A stretch of 64,000 nt of DNA from positions 186,001 through 250,000 of the forward strand of contig NZ_CP172404.1 of assembly GCF_048213115.1 (NCBI RefSeq), in the 5' to 3' direction. Every line of letters begins with the position of its first letter. Positions within the stretch are counted from its first letter, which is position 1. The stretch comes from Niveibacterium terrae. Its GTDB lineage: Bacteria > Pseudomonadota > Gammaproteobacteria > Burkholderiales > Rhodocyclaceae. Under the pieces are notes generated by a model, which was given only the letters and a program-made list of their open reading frames with translations, was not told the DNA's origin and did not search any database. Made by a program: the position numbers and the translations under genes. Positions 1-7,800 of the stretch are shown here, piece by piece.

Positions 1-478
1 CGCCGATCCGCGGCGGCTCGCGGCGCTCGATCTCACCGAGGCGAGCCGTGCCGCGCTGCTCGCCGGGGTGCCACAAACGCGCTGGGTCAGCGCCGAGTGC
101 GCCGACGCGCTGTGGGCCGCCCGCCGCGAACTCTTCTTCAAGCCTTCGGGCGGCTACGGCAGCCGGGCCGCTTATCGTGGTGACAAGCTGACCCGACGGG
201 TCTGGGGCGAGATCCTCGCCGGCGGATATGTCGCGCAACAGATCGTGCCGCCCGGACAGCGGCTGGTCTGCGTCGACGGGGGCGAATCCTGTTCGGCCGA
301 GACGCTGAAGTTCGACTTGCGCGCCTATGTCTGGAAAGGCTGGGTTCAACTCTTCGCCGCGCGCCTCTACTCGGGCCAGACGACCAATTTCCGCACGCCG
401 GGAGGAGGCTTCGCGCCGGTCTTCGTGATCGACCAGCCCTTGCCGGGCAATACGCTCTCCGCCACACTCGAACGATGA
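1..478 (+). CDS. ATP-grasp-like protein, C-terminal part (runs off left edge)
   Basis: The reading frame is open to the left edge (first full codon at base 2), so about 158 C-terminal residues are seen. A GTG at 68 lies inside the frame and is probably not the start. The segment LFFKPSGGYGSRAAYRGDK looks like the lysine and glycine-rich loop of an ATP-grasp nucleotide site, and the end carries RLYSGQTTNFRTPGGGFAPV, which I associate with ATP-grasp proteins related to glutathionylspermidine synthase. The stop overlaps the start of the next gene in an ATGA, so the two are translationally coupled. This suggests a peptide-ligase-like enzyme acting with the carboxypeptidase on a shared peptide or cell-wall substrate. 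The substrate is unknown and the family call is tentative. Confidence 0.55.
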   Translation, partial: ADPRRLAALDLTEASRAALLAGVPQTRWVSAECADALWAARRELFFKPSGGYGSRAAYRGDKLTRRVWGEILAGGYVAQQIVPPGQRLVCVDGGESCSAETLKFDLRAYVWKGWVQLFAARLYSGQTTNFRTPGGGFAPVFVIDQPLPGNTLSATLER

Positions 479-1515
479 TCCGCTATCCCTCCCCCCTGAA
501 CCGCGGCGCCCGCATCGCCGTCACCGCACCTTCGGCCGGAGTCTCCGTCTCCTGCCATCCCCGGCTGGACCTCGTCCTCGCCCATCTGCGCGAGCGAGGT
601 TTTGACGTCCTCGAAGGCGCCTGCCTGCGCGAGGACTACAAGCACGTCAGCGCGCCGGCCCGGCTGCGCGCCGCCGAACTGAACGCATTGCTGCTCGACG
701 AGAGCGTCGCGGCGATCTTCCCGCCCTGGGGCGGCGAGCTCGCGATCGAGCTGCTCTCCCGGCTCGACTGCGCGGCACTCGGCGAAGCCGGGTTGCCGTG
801 GCTGATCGGCTATTCGGACACCTCGACGCTGTTGATGGCGCTGACCTTGCGCCTGCGCATCGCGACCGCGCACGGCCCCTGCCTGATGGACTTGGCGCCG
901 GGTCAGGACGATCCGCTGACTTCGGCGCTCTTCGATCATCTGGCGACGCCGGCCGGGCAGTGCTTCGTGCAGCACAGCTCGACGCACTGGCAGAGCGACT
1001 GGGGGGTGTTCTCGCACGAACCGGCGCGAACTTTTTCGCCAACGATTCCGACCCGACTTGCGCATCTGGACGTCGATCCGCGGCGGCCCGTGCGCTTCTC
1101 TGGCCGCCTGATCGGGGGCTGTCTGGATACGATTCGCCATCTCGCCGGCTCGCCTTTTGGCGACGTGCCGCGCTTCGTCCGCGACGCCGGCGACGCAGGG
1201 GTGATTCTCTACCTCGAGAACTGCAACCTGAGGCCTACTGAGTTCCTCTGCGCGATCCAGGGTCTGAAGCTGGCAGGCTGGTTCGACAAACTCTCAGGCG
1301 TGCTGGTCGGTCGCAGTAGCGCTGGCGACGTGCGCACCGCCGAGTGGCTGAACCAGCGCGAAGCGCTGATCAGCGCGCTCGGCGATCTCGCCTGTCCGGT
1401 GATCATCGGTTGCGACATCGGGCACATGCCGCCGCAGTGGTTGATGATCAACGGCGCGCTGGCCGAAGTGCGCTACGCGGAAGGTGAAGCGGTGATCGAG
1501 CAGCGCCTCATCTGA
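475..1515 (+). CDS. LD-carboxypeptidase, peptidase family S66 (LdcA/MccF-like)
   Basis: The product has 346 residues, the usual S66 length. Family features seen are the N-terminal VTAPSAG segment, the GYSDTS nucleophile elbow carrying the serine, YLENCN with the probable triad glutamate, and DIGHMPP with the triad histidine. S66 serine peptidases either trim the terminal D-alanine from murein tetrapeptides (LdcA) or cleave peptidyl-nucleotide toxins (MccF). There is no signal peptide, so it acts in the cytoplasm, as expected for peptidoglycan recycling. The ATG overlaps the stop of the upstream ATP-grasp-like gene by ATGA. The gene converges on a permease gene with a 5-bp gap and no terminator between. 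The S66 assignment is firm; LdcA versus MccF cannot be settled by eye. Confidence 0.85.
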   Translation: MIRYPSPLNRGARIAVTAPSAGVSVSCHPRLDLVLAHLRERGFDVLEGACLREDYKHVSAPARLRAAELNALLLDESVAAIFPPWGGELAIELLSRLDCAALGEAGLPWLIGYSDTSTLLMALTLRLRIATAHGPCLMDLAPGQDDPLTSALFDHLATPAGQCFVQHSSTHWQSDWGVFSHEPARTFSPTIPTRLAHLDVDPRRPVRFSGRLIGGCLDTIRHLAGSPFGDVPRFVRDAGDAGVILYLENCNLRPTEFLCAIQGLKLAGWFDKLSGVLVGRSSAGDVRTAEWLNQREALISALGDLACPVIIGCDIGHMPPQWLMINGALAEVRYAEGEAVIEQRLI

Positions 1516-1520
1516 ATGGC

Positions 1521-3068
1521 TCAGGGCTGCTCGAGCATGTACTTTTCCGAGAAGCGCAGGCTTGCCCAGGCGAGGGCGCCGACGACGATGAAGAGCAGGA
1601 CCGACAGCGCCGCGCCCAGACCGAAGTTGGCGCCGTTGCGCATCGTCTGCGCATAGGTGAAGGAGACCAGCAGGTCGGTTGCCCCGGCGTCGACCTGCGA
1701 GTCGGCGAAAGCCGGCCCGCCCCGGGTCAGCAGCGTGATCAGCGCAGCGTTGTTGAAGTTGAAGGTAAAGGACGCGATCAGCAGCGGCACGAAGGGGCGG
1801 CGGACCATGGGCCAGGTGATGTGGCGCAGATTGTCGAGCGGGCTCGCGCCGGCCAGCGCCGACGCCTCGTAGAGCTCGGGCGGGATCGCCTTGATCATTC
1901 CCATGCTCATCATCAGGAAGTAGGGAAAGCTCAGCCAGCTGCTGACGATCAGAACCATCAGTCGCGCCCAGTCCAGATCCTGGAACCAGTCCAGGCGGAT
2001 CCCGAACATCAGGTTCAGCAGCAGGTTGATCTCGCCGCTCTGGCGATCGAACAGGCCTTTGAGGATCACCGAACTGATCACCAGAGGAATCGCCGAGGGC
2101 AGGAAATAGAGCGTCTTATAGAGCTTGCGTCCGGCCAGCCCCTCCCAGTTCAGCAGCACGGCGAGGCCCAGCCCGATCGCGAACGAGATTGCGACGGTCA
2201 GCGCCGAGAAGCAGACGTTCCAGATGAAGATCTGTGCGACCGGGCCGCTCAGGGTCGGGCCGAAGAGCAGCTCGCGGTATTCGCTCCAGCCCACGGTGGT
2301 CTTGAAGCCAGGCGTGACCACCCGGCCGTCGGGGTTCTCGTAGAAGCCGGTCGTGAAGTTCGGGTGCAGCCTCTCGCCGGTCTGCAGGTTGATGAGGTCG
2401 CCCGCTTCGCGGCGGTACTGGGGAAGCGCGGCATCGAAGTGGTTCAGGCCCGCCAGGCGCAGGACAGGCCCGTGCGGCAGTCGCAGGCGCAGCGTCTTCA
2501 GCGCGTCGAGATGGGCGACGACGGTTTGCGTGTCGACGACGCTGAGCCCCTGCGGCCGGTCGATCGGCTCGACGTCGAGCGGGAGAAGCTTGCCCGGAGA
2601 GGGGAGTGCGAAGGGGGTCGAGCCGAGTCGCGCACCGTTCTCGTCCTCGATTTCGATCCGGTAGCGGCCACCCTCCCGCAGCAGCGTGAAGCCGTAACGC
2701 TGACCGCCCTCGGGCAGATAGCTCTGGTCGAGCAGGAAAGCGGTCGCCCCCTCGAAGCTGAGCATGTGGCCGAAGCTGTAGTTCGTGAAGCTGATCCGGA
2801 CCGTGTAGACGATAGGGAAAACGATGAAGGCGACAGCCGCGAAGATGCCGGGCAGCACGAAGCGCCAGACCCGGGTCTTCGGCAGGCAGAAGACGATCGC
2901 GCTGGCGGCCAGCGTGAGCATCGCCAGTGCGGCGATCAGGATCTGACCCGAGGCGTAGATGCGCTGGCACAGATAGAGCGAGAGAGCGGCCGCAAGCCCT
3001 CCGGCGAGCCAGCCGGCGAGGTCCGAAAGCCGGATCCCGGGCAGCGGAAGATTTCGGGTCGATTCCAT
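1521..3068 (-). CDS. MalF-type sugar ABC transporter permease
   Basis: The 515-residue product matches the length of E. coli MalF. It has N-terminal membrane spans, a large periplasmic loop (roughly residues 115-270) typical of MalF, and the cytoplasmic EAA loop (ELYEASALAGASPLDNLRHI) that contacts the ATPase. It is clearly paralogous to the permease at 47871-49385, for example in the shared IVYTxxxxFTNYS region. It lies 1 bp after the MalG-type gene, the reverse of the common malF-malG order. No ATPase or MalE-type binding protein is adjacent. It may borrow one of the two MalK-type ATPases in the galactan locus. The substrate is unknown; a maltose- or oligosaccharide-type sugar is the family expectation. 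Confidence 0.88.
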   Translation of the reverse strand: MESTRNLPLPGIRLSDLAGWLAGGLAAALSLYLCQRIYASGQILIAALAMLTLAASAIVFCLPKTRVWRFVLPGIFAAVAFIVFPIVYTVRISFTNYSFGHMLSFEGATAFLLDQSYLPEGGQRYGFTLLREGGRYRIEIEDENGARLGSTPFALPSPGKLLPLDVEPIDRPQGLSVVDTQTVVAHLDALKTLRLRLPHGPVLRLAGLNHFDAALPQYRREAGDLINLQTGERLHPNFTTGFYENPDGRVVTPGFKTTVGWSEYRELLFGPTLSGPVAQIFIWNVCFSALTVAISFAIGLGLAVLLNWEGLAGRKLYKTLYFLPSAIPLVISSVILKGLFDRQSGEINLLLNLMFGIRLDWFQDLDWARLMVLIVSSWLSFPYFLMMSMGMIKAIPPELYEASALAGASPLDNLRHITWPMVRRPFVPLLIASFTFNFNNAALITLLTRGGPAFADSQVDAGATDLLVSFTYAQTMRNGANFGLGAALSVLLFIVVGALAWASLRFSEKYMLEQP

Positions 3069-3069
3069 G

Positions 3070-3978
3070 TCAGGCCTTCACCGCGCCGTTGAGCGTGCTC
3101 TCCATCCAGCGCTGGGCGAACAGGAAGACCGCGATGCAGGGCAGGGAGACGAAGAGATTGACCGCGGCGAGATCGCCCAGCTCGGTCTCGCCTCCCATCG
3201 AACGTTCGCCGATCTTGCTCGAATACTGCATCAGCCCGGTCGCGATCGTCGCCTTGTCCGAACTCGTCAGCAGCGCCGAGCTGAGCATCGGCTCGTACAT
3301 CAGGCCGGTCATCGTCAGTGTGACCATCACCGCGATCATCGGGCGGGCGAGCGGCAGCGCGATGCGCCAGAAGATCTGCCAGTCCGAGGCCCCGTCTATG
3401 CTGGCCGCTTCTTCGATCTCCTTCGGCAGTTCGGCGAAAAAGCCCTTGAAGGCCCAGATCATGCCGAGCGAGGTCTGTCCGAAAAGGGCCAGAATCAGCC
3501 CGCCGTGGGTGTCCAAGCCGAGCATGGGCACATATTCGCCGAGCTGGTCGAACAGCGTGTAGAAGGCGACGACCAGCAGCAGGCTGGGGAACATCTGACC
3601 CATGAAGAGCGCCCGATCCAGCCAGTAGCGTCCGCCAAAGCTCAGCCTCGCGAAGGCGTAGGCGGTGCTCAGCGCGACCAGCGTCGAAGCGAGCGCAGTG
3701 ATGCCGGCGACCTTCAGCGAATTGCCAATCCACAGCCAGAGTTCATGGTGCGCCGGGATCATCACGCCGCGGCGGCTCAGGTGGGGAAGGCCCAGGCCGG
3801 CCTGCCAGTGCCTGAGCGTCAGCCTGGGCCAAGAGTCCAGACGGAAGAAGCGGCTGTCGAAGAGCGAGAACAGAATCATCCTCAGCAGCGGGTAGAGCAC
3901 GATCGCCAGCGAAACCCAGACGAAGAGCTGGGCGGCAAGCCGACGCCCTCGCTTGTCTCTTCCCAGAACCATGCCCAT
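3070..3978 (-). CDS. MalG-type sugar ABC transporter permease
   Basis: The 302-residue inner-membrane protein has six predicted spans and the EAA loop EIEEAASIDGASDWQIFWRI, typical of the MalG subfamily. It would pair with the MalF-type protein encoded 1 bp downstream. Upstream on the same strand are two tandem binding-protein-like genes at a gap of 87 bp without an obvious terminator, so a four-gene transcript is possible. Those proteins resemble family-3 (amino-acid type) binding proteins rather than MalE, so a functional link is uncertain. ATG codons at 3978 and 3972 are both possible starts. Confidence 0.88.
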   Translation of the reverse strand: MGMVLGRDKRGRRLAAQLFVWVSLAIVLYPLLRMILFSLFDSRFFRLDSWPRLTLRHWQAGLGLPHLSRRGVMIPAHHELWLWIGNSLKVAGITALASTLVALSTAYAFARLSFGGRYWLDRALFMGQMFPSLLLVVAFYTLFDQLGEYVPMLGLDTHGGLILALFGQTSLGMIWAFKGFFAELPKEIEEAASIDGASDWQIFWRIALPLARPMIAVMVTLTMTGLMYEPMLSSALLTSSDKATIATGLMQYSSKIGERSMGGETELGDLAAVNLFVSLPCIAVFLFAQRWMESTLNGAVKA

Positions 3979-4065
3979 CGCCGTCCCCTTGCGAGAATGC
4001 CTTCAGGGTGACGATTGTCTTACTTTGTCGGCGAACCCATCCCTGTTGAAATTGCGCTGCAGGGC

Positions 4066-4953
4066 TCAGTTCTTGAGCGGGTCGAAATCGTATTTGTGGA
4101 AATCGAAGTCGATGCTGTGGATCAGTGGGTTGTCGAGGCGGAAGAGGCGGCGGGTCTTCAGCTTTGCGAACTCGATGCTCGGCTGGTATTGCCTGAGCCA
4201 CAGCGCTTGCAGAGAGCCGTCCTGATAGGCGATCTGCAGGCCCCGGCTCACGCGCGCGAGGGCGGCCTTGTTCGCTGCGCTCGTGAAGAGAAAGCGCGGC
4301 AGCGGATAGACGAGCGCAAAGCTCGAATCGTAGTCAAGATGCGGGATGTCCCGGTGCAGGCGGTACTCGTCGAGGATCTCGTTGACGCCGCGGCAGAAAA
4401 GGTCGAAGCGGCCGGCGGCGACCATTCTGAAAAGGCTCTCGTAGTCGCTGACCTGCTGAACCGTGAAACCGTTGGCTCTGAGGATGTCCACATCGGCCCA
4501 GCCTATGCCCTGGCCATGCGAGTAGCGCTTGAGCTCGACGAGCGTGCTCGTCGCCGCGAGCCTTTCTTTGAGTTCGGAGCGGACGAAGCAGATCCGGTAG
4601 TCGACGATGCCGCGGTCGATGGGGAAACGCGCGTAGGCAAGGCCCTTGCCAGCGAGGTTGTCCGAATAGCTGAGTTTGACGAAGAAGTTCGGATAGGCCC
4701 GGCTGCTGGCGTCCGCGATCGCCCGGGCGCGGTTCATCGGCGGACTGGGCTGGAGACGGAAGCCGCCATATTCCTTGCGGGTCTTTTCGAGCGCGAGGCG
4801 CAGGACTGCGGTGTCGTAGTCGAAGCGCCTGTCCTTCCGGCTCTCGGCTTGCTGGTAGGTGAACACCATCTGCGCAGCCGCCTGCTGCGCGAAGCTGGCC
4901 AGAAAGCAGGCAAGCGCGAATGCATGCAGAGAGTGTCTGAGCTTTGCTTCCAT
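4066..4953 (-). CDS. periplasmic substrate-binding-like protein, tandem copy 2
   Basis: The 295-residue protein has an N-terminal signal peptide ending near AQQAAAQ. The mature part resembles orphan family-3 solute-binding proteins: LALEKTRKEYG near the start, a FPIDRGIVDYR strand, GQGIGWADVDIL, and a YESLFRMVAAGRFDLFCRG segment. It is very similar along its whole length to the upstream gene, including the tail motif NPLIxxIDFDFxKYDFDP. The start has an AAGAG Shine-Dalgarno-like sequence four bases before the ATG. No amino-acid permease is adjacent, and most members of this family stand alone, so transport, sensing or another role remains open. Confidence 0.75.
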   Translation of the reverse strand: MEAKLRHSLHAFALACFLASFAQQAAAQMVFTYQQAESRKDRRFDYDTAVLRLALEKTRKEYGGFRLQPSPPMNRARAIADASSRAYPNFFVKLSYSDNLAGKGLAYARFPIDRGIVDYRICFVRSELKERLAATSTLVELKRYSHGQGIGWADVDILRANGFTVQQVSDYESLFRMVAAGRFDLFCRGVNEILDEYRLHRDIPHLDYDSSFALVYPLPRFLFTSAANKAALARVSRGLQIAYQDGSLQALWLRQYQPSIEFAKLKTRRLFRLDNPLIHSIDFDFHKYDFDPLKN

Positions 4954-4991
4954 ACGTCTCTTTCAGGAAGACATCTCCTGCGCCTGACCCG

Positions 4992-5879
4992 TCAGCGCCC
5001 GGTGGGATCGAAATCGTACTTGCGGAAGTCGAAATCGATCTTCCGGATCAGTGGGTTGTCGATCCGGAAGATGCGGCGAGTCTTCAGTTTCGCGAACTCT
5101 ATGCTCGCTTGGTATTTCTCGCGCCAGAGCTGCTGCAGTGAGCCGTCCTGATAGGCGATCTCAAGCCCCCGGGTCACGCGCGTGAGTGCGACCCTGTTCG
5201 ATGAATGAGAGTAGAAGAAACGCGGCAAGGGATAGACGATCGCGAAGGACGAGTCAAAGTCCAGCCGGGGGAGGCTCCGGTGCGCCTGATATTCCTCGAG
5301 CAGTTCATTGGCGCCACGGCAGAAGAGGTCGAAGCGGCCGGCAGCGACCATTTTGAACAGGTTCTCGTAGTCGCTGACCTGCTGGACCGTGAAGCCGTTG
5401 GCGGTGAGTATCTGCGCATCCGCCCAGCCCAGCCCTTGTCCATGGCTGAAACTCTTCAGTTCTGCGAGCGTGCGCGTCGCGGCGAGTCTGGGCTTCAGCT
5501 CGGGGCGGACGAAACAGACGCGATAGCCGACGATGCCGAGGTCGATGGGGAAACGGGCATAGGTGAGACCCAGATCTGCGAACCTGTCCTCGTAGCTGAG
5601 TTTGATGAAGAAGTTTGGATAGGTCTTGCTGCGGGCATCCTGGATCGCCCGCGAAAAGTTCATCGGCGGGCTGGCCTGAAGCAGGAAGTCTCCGTACTCC
5701 TTGCGGGTTTTTTCAAGAGCGAGGCGCAGAACCGCGTTGTCGTAGTCGTAGCGGTGGTCGACGGGGCTTTCCGGAGTGCGGTAGGTCACAACCAGAACGG
5801 CTCGGGCCGGCAAGGCCAGAGTCATCAGGAGCAGGCCCAGGGCGAGCCAGAGCTGAGGCCGGACCAGATCTTTCCGCAT
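4992..5879 (-). CDS. periplasmic substrate-binding-like protein, tandem copy 1
   Basis: The chosen ATG at 5879 (MRKDLVRPQLW) has a GGGGA ribosome site at good distance and gives 295 residues, exactly the length of the neighbouring paralogue; an in-frame ATG at 5906 is less likely. The first 27 or so residues form a signal peptide ending in LPARA. The mature part repeats the paralogue's motifs: ALEKTRKEYG, FPIDLGIVGYR, GQGLGWADAQIL, LFKMVAAGRFDLFCRG and the tail NPLIRKIDFDFRKYDFDP. A gap of 38 bp to the next copy indicates co-transcription from a recent tandem duplication. The ligand is unknown. Confidence 0.75.
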   Translation of the reverse strand: MRKDLVRPQLWLALGLLLMTLALPARAVLVVTYRTPESPVDHRYDYDNAVLRLALEKTRKEYGDFLLQASPPMNFSRAIQDARSKTYPNFFIKLSYEDRFADLGLTYARFPIDLGIVGYRVCFVRPELKPRLAATRTLAELKSFSHGQGLGWADAQILTANGFTVQQVSDYENLFKMVAAGRFDLFCRGANELLEEYQAHRSLPRLDFDSSFAIVYPLPRFFYSHSSNRVALTRVTRGLEIAYQDGSLQQLWREKYQASIEFAKLKTRRIFRIDNPLIRKIDFDFRKYDFDPTGR

Positions 5880-5952
5880 GTCATTCCCCGGAGAAGGAAG
5901 TTTCATTCTATACGCATGGCATCGCGGCACGTTTGATCCGGCCCGAGCTCCG

Positions 5953-5992
5953 ATCAAAAGAAACGCCTGCGCATCTTGCGATGCGCAGGCGT
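5953..5992 (-). terminator. intrinsic terminator behind gltD
   Basis: A perfect 12-bp inverted repeat (5963-5974 and 5981-5992, arm ACGCCTGCGCAT) encloses a 6-base loop. On the minus strand it is followed by TTTCTTTTGATC, a good U-tract. It lies about 300 bp past the gltD stop and just before the next minus-strand gene, so it should end the gltBD transcript. Confidence 0.85.
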
Positions 5993-5999
5993 GAGGGGA

Positions 6000-6360
6000 A
6001 CGGCTTGAGCGGCTTGGCGGGCTTCGCCTGAGCGGGCCGGTCGGCCCGCGTTGGTCCACTCGTTCCACGGCCCGGTTTGCACACCGGGCCGGCTCGTGCG
6101 GCGCGAAACAGTGTTTCGCGAAACCCCGCACTCGCCCTCGCCCTTGGACGATCCGCCGCCCCTTAACGGGGAAGGAGGCTCTCTCCCATCAGGTATTTGT
6201 CGACGGCTTGAGCGGCTTGGCGACCTTCGTCTGAGCGGGCCGGTCGGCCCGCGTTGGTCCACTCGCCCTCGCCCTTGGGCGATCCGCCGCCCCTTAACGG
6301 GGAAGGAGGCTCTCTCCCATCAGGTATTTGTCGACGGCTTGAGCGGCTTGGCGACCTTCG
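6000..6360. repeat. direct and inverted repeat cluster including duplicated gltD 3' end
   Basis: The bases 6129-6229 and 6260-6360 are direct copies (101 bp, one mismatch, 131 bp apart). The right copy contains the last 22 or so codons and the stop of gltD, so the left copy is a duplicated gltD tail. A third, diverged partial copy lies at 6000-6062 against 6203-6265 (three mismatches, 203 bp apart). Each of these 63-bp units contains the palindrome GCGGGCCGGTCGGCCCGC (6032-6049 and 6235-6252). Two more hairpins lie between: 6068-6091 (9-bp stem) and 6102-6120 (8-bp stem). The arrangement resembles a REP/BIME-type cluster in the gltD 3' untranslated region. I see no gene in this 414-bp gap. 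Confidence 0.85.
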
Positions 6361-7778
6361 CGGATCGCCCAGACCACCAGCGACTGTCCGCGGCGCATGT
6401 CGCCGGCGGTGAAGACCTTGGCTACGTTGGTCGCATAGGCTTCATCGCCATCGGTCGCGGCGCGGATATTGCCGCGAGCGTCTTTTTCGACGCCGAAGGC
6501 TTCGAGAACCGAGCCGACCGGATGGACGAAGCCCATCGCGAGGAAGGCGAGCTCGGCCGGGATCTCCTGCTCGGAGCCGGCGACTTCGCTCATCTTGAAC
6601 TGGCCAGTCTTTTCATCCTTGGACCACTCGACGCGGGCCGTCACGAGAGACTTGAGCTTGCCGTTCTCGCCGCGGAATTCCTTGGTCGTGATAGCCCACT
6701 CGCGCACGCAACCTTCCTCGTGCGAGCTCGACGTGCGCAGCTTGTTCGGCCAGTACGGCCAGGTCAGCGCCTTGTCCTCCTGAACCGGTGGCTTGGGCAG
6801 CAGTTCGAGCTGGGTCACGCTCTTCGCACCCTGGCGGTTCGACGTGCCGACGCAGTCGGAGCCGGTGTCACCGCCGCCGATCACGACGACGTGCTTGCCG
6901 CCTGCCTTGATCTGCTCCTTGAGTTTGTCGCCGGCATTGACCTTGTTCTGCTGGGGCAGGAACTCCATCGCGAAATGCACGCCGTCGAGTTCGCGGCCAG
7001 GGATGGCGAGATCGCGCGGTACTTCTGAACCGCCGGCGAGAACGACCGCGTCGAATTCGGCCAGCACCTGGGCCGGATCGAGCTTGGTCTTCGCATCCGA
7101 GCCGACTCCGTGGGGGAGTGCCCCTTTGCCGACATAGGTGCCGGTCTTGAACACGACGCCTTCGGCCTTCATCTGCTCGACGCGGCGATCGATGTTGCCC
7201 TTGTCGAGCTTGAAGTCGGGGATGCCGTAACGCAGCAGGCCGCCGAGGCGGGAGTTCTTCTCGAACACGGTTACGTCGTGGCCGGCGCGCGCGAGCTGCT
7301 GGGCCGCGGCGAGTCCGGCGGGACCCGAGCCGATGACGGCAACCTTCTTGCCGGTCTTGCGCTCGGCGGGCTTGGGCTGAACCCAGCCGTTTTCCCAGGC
7401 CTTGTCGATGATCGCGTGCTCGATTGACTTGATGCCGACCGGCGCTTCATTGATGCCCAGCGTGCAGGCCGCTTCGCAGGGGGCCGGGCAGATGCGGCCC
7501 GTGAACTCCGGGAAGTTGTTCGTCGAGTGCAGCACTTCGATCGCGCTCTTCCAGTCCTGCTGATAAACGAGATCGTTGAAGTCCGGGATGATGTTGTTGA
7601 TCGGACAGCCGTTGTTGCAGAACGGCGTGCCGCAGTCCATGCAGCGCGCGCCCTGGATCTTCGCCTCTTCATCCGTCAGGTGGAGCGTGAACTCCTTGAA
7701 GTGCTTGACGCGGGTTTCGGTGGCTTCGTGGCCTTCCTCGACGCGCGCATATTCCTTGAATCCGGTGACTTTACCCAT
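6294..7778 (-). CDS. gltD: glutamate synthase [NADPH] small (beta) subunit
   Basis: The 494-residue product passes electrons from NADPH through FAD to the GltB subunit, supporting conversion of 2-oxoglutarate and glutamine to two glutamates. The start MGKVTGFKEYAR at 7778 fits the family. N-terminal cysteines for iron-sulfur clusters are visible in CMDCGTPFCNNGCP and CPAPCEAACTLGI. The FAD-binding dinucleotide fold follows (VIGSGPAGLAAAQQLARAG), then the NADPH fold (VVIGGGDTGSDCVGTSNRQG). The tail has the family GDMRRGQSLVVWAIREGRQA. It lies 22 bp after gltB in the same operon. Its final codons are duplicated just downstream. Confidence 0.97.
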   Translation of the reverse strand: MGKVTGFKEYARVEEGHEATETRVKHFKEFTLHLTDEEAKIQGARCMDCGTPFCNNGCPINNIIPDFNDLVYQQDWKSAIEVLHSTNNFPEFTGRICPAPCEAACTLGINEAPVGIKSIEHAIIDKAWENGWVQPKPAERKTGKKVAVIGSGPAGLAAAQQLARAGHDVTVFEKNSRLGGLLRYGIPDFKLDKGNIDRRVEQMKAEGVVFKTGTYVGKGALPHGVGSDAKTKLDPAQVLAEFDAVVLAGGSEVPRDLAIPGRELDGVHFAMEFLPQQNKVNAGDKLKEQIKAGGKHVVVIGGGDTGSDCVGTSNRQGAKSVTQLELLPKPPVQEDKALTWPYWPNKLRTSSSHEEGCVREWAITTKEFRGENGKLKSLVTARVEWSKDEKTGQFKMSEVAGSEQEIPAELAFLAMGFVHPVGSVLEAFGVEKDARGNIRAATDGDEAYATNVAKVFTAGDMRRGQSLVVWAIREGRQAAQAVDKYLMGESLLPR

Positions 7779-7800
7779 TTTCGTTTTCTCCGGTTCTTGA

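Noticed and set aside
6000..6360. Repeats considered as a CRISPR array
   Set aside because: Only two or three long, unevenly spaced copies exist, one of them part of gltD, with no short repeat/spacer pattern and no cas genes.
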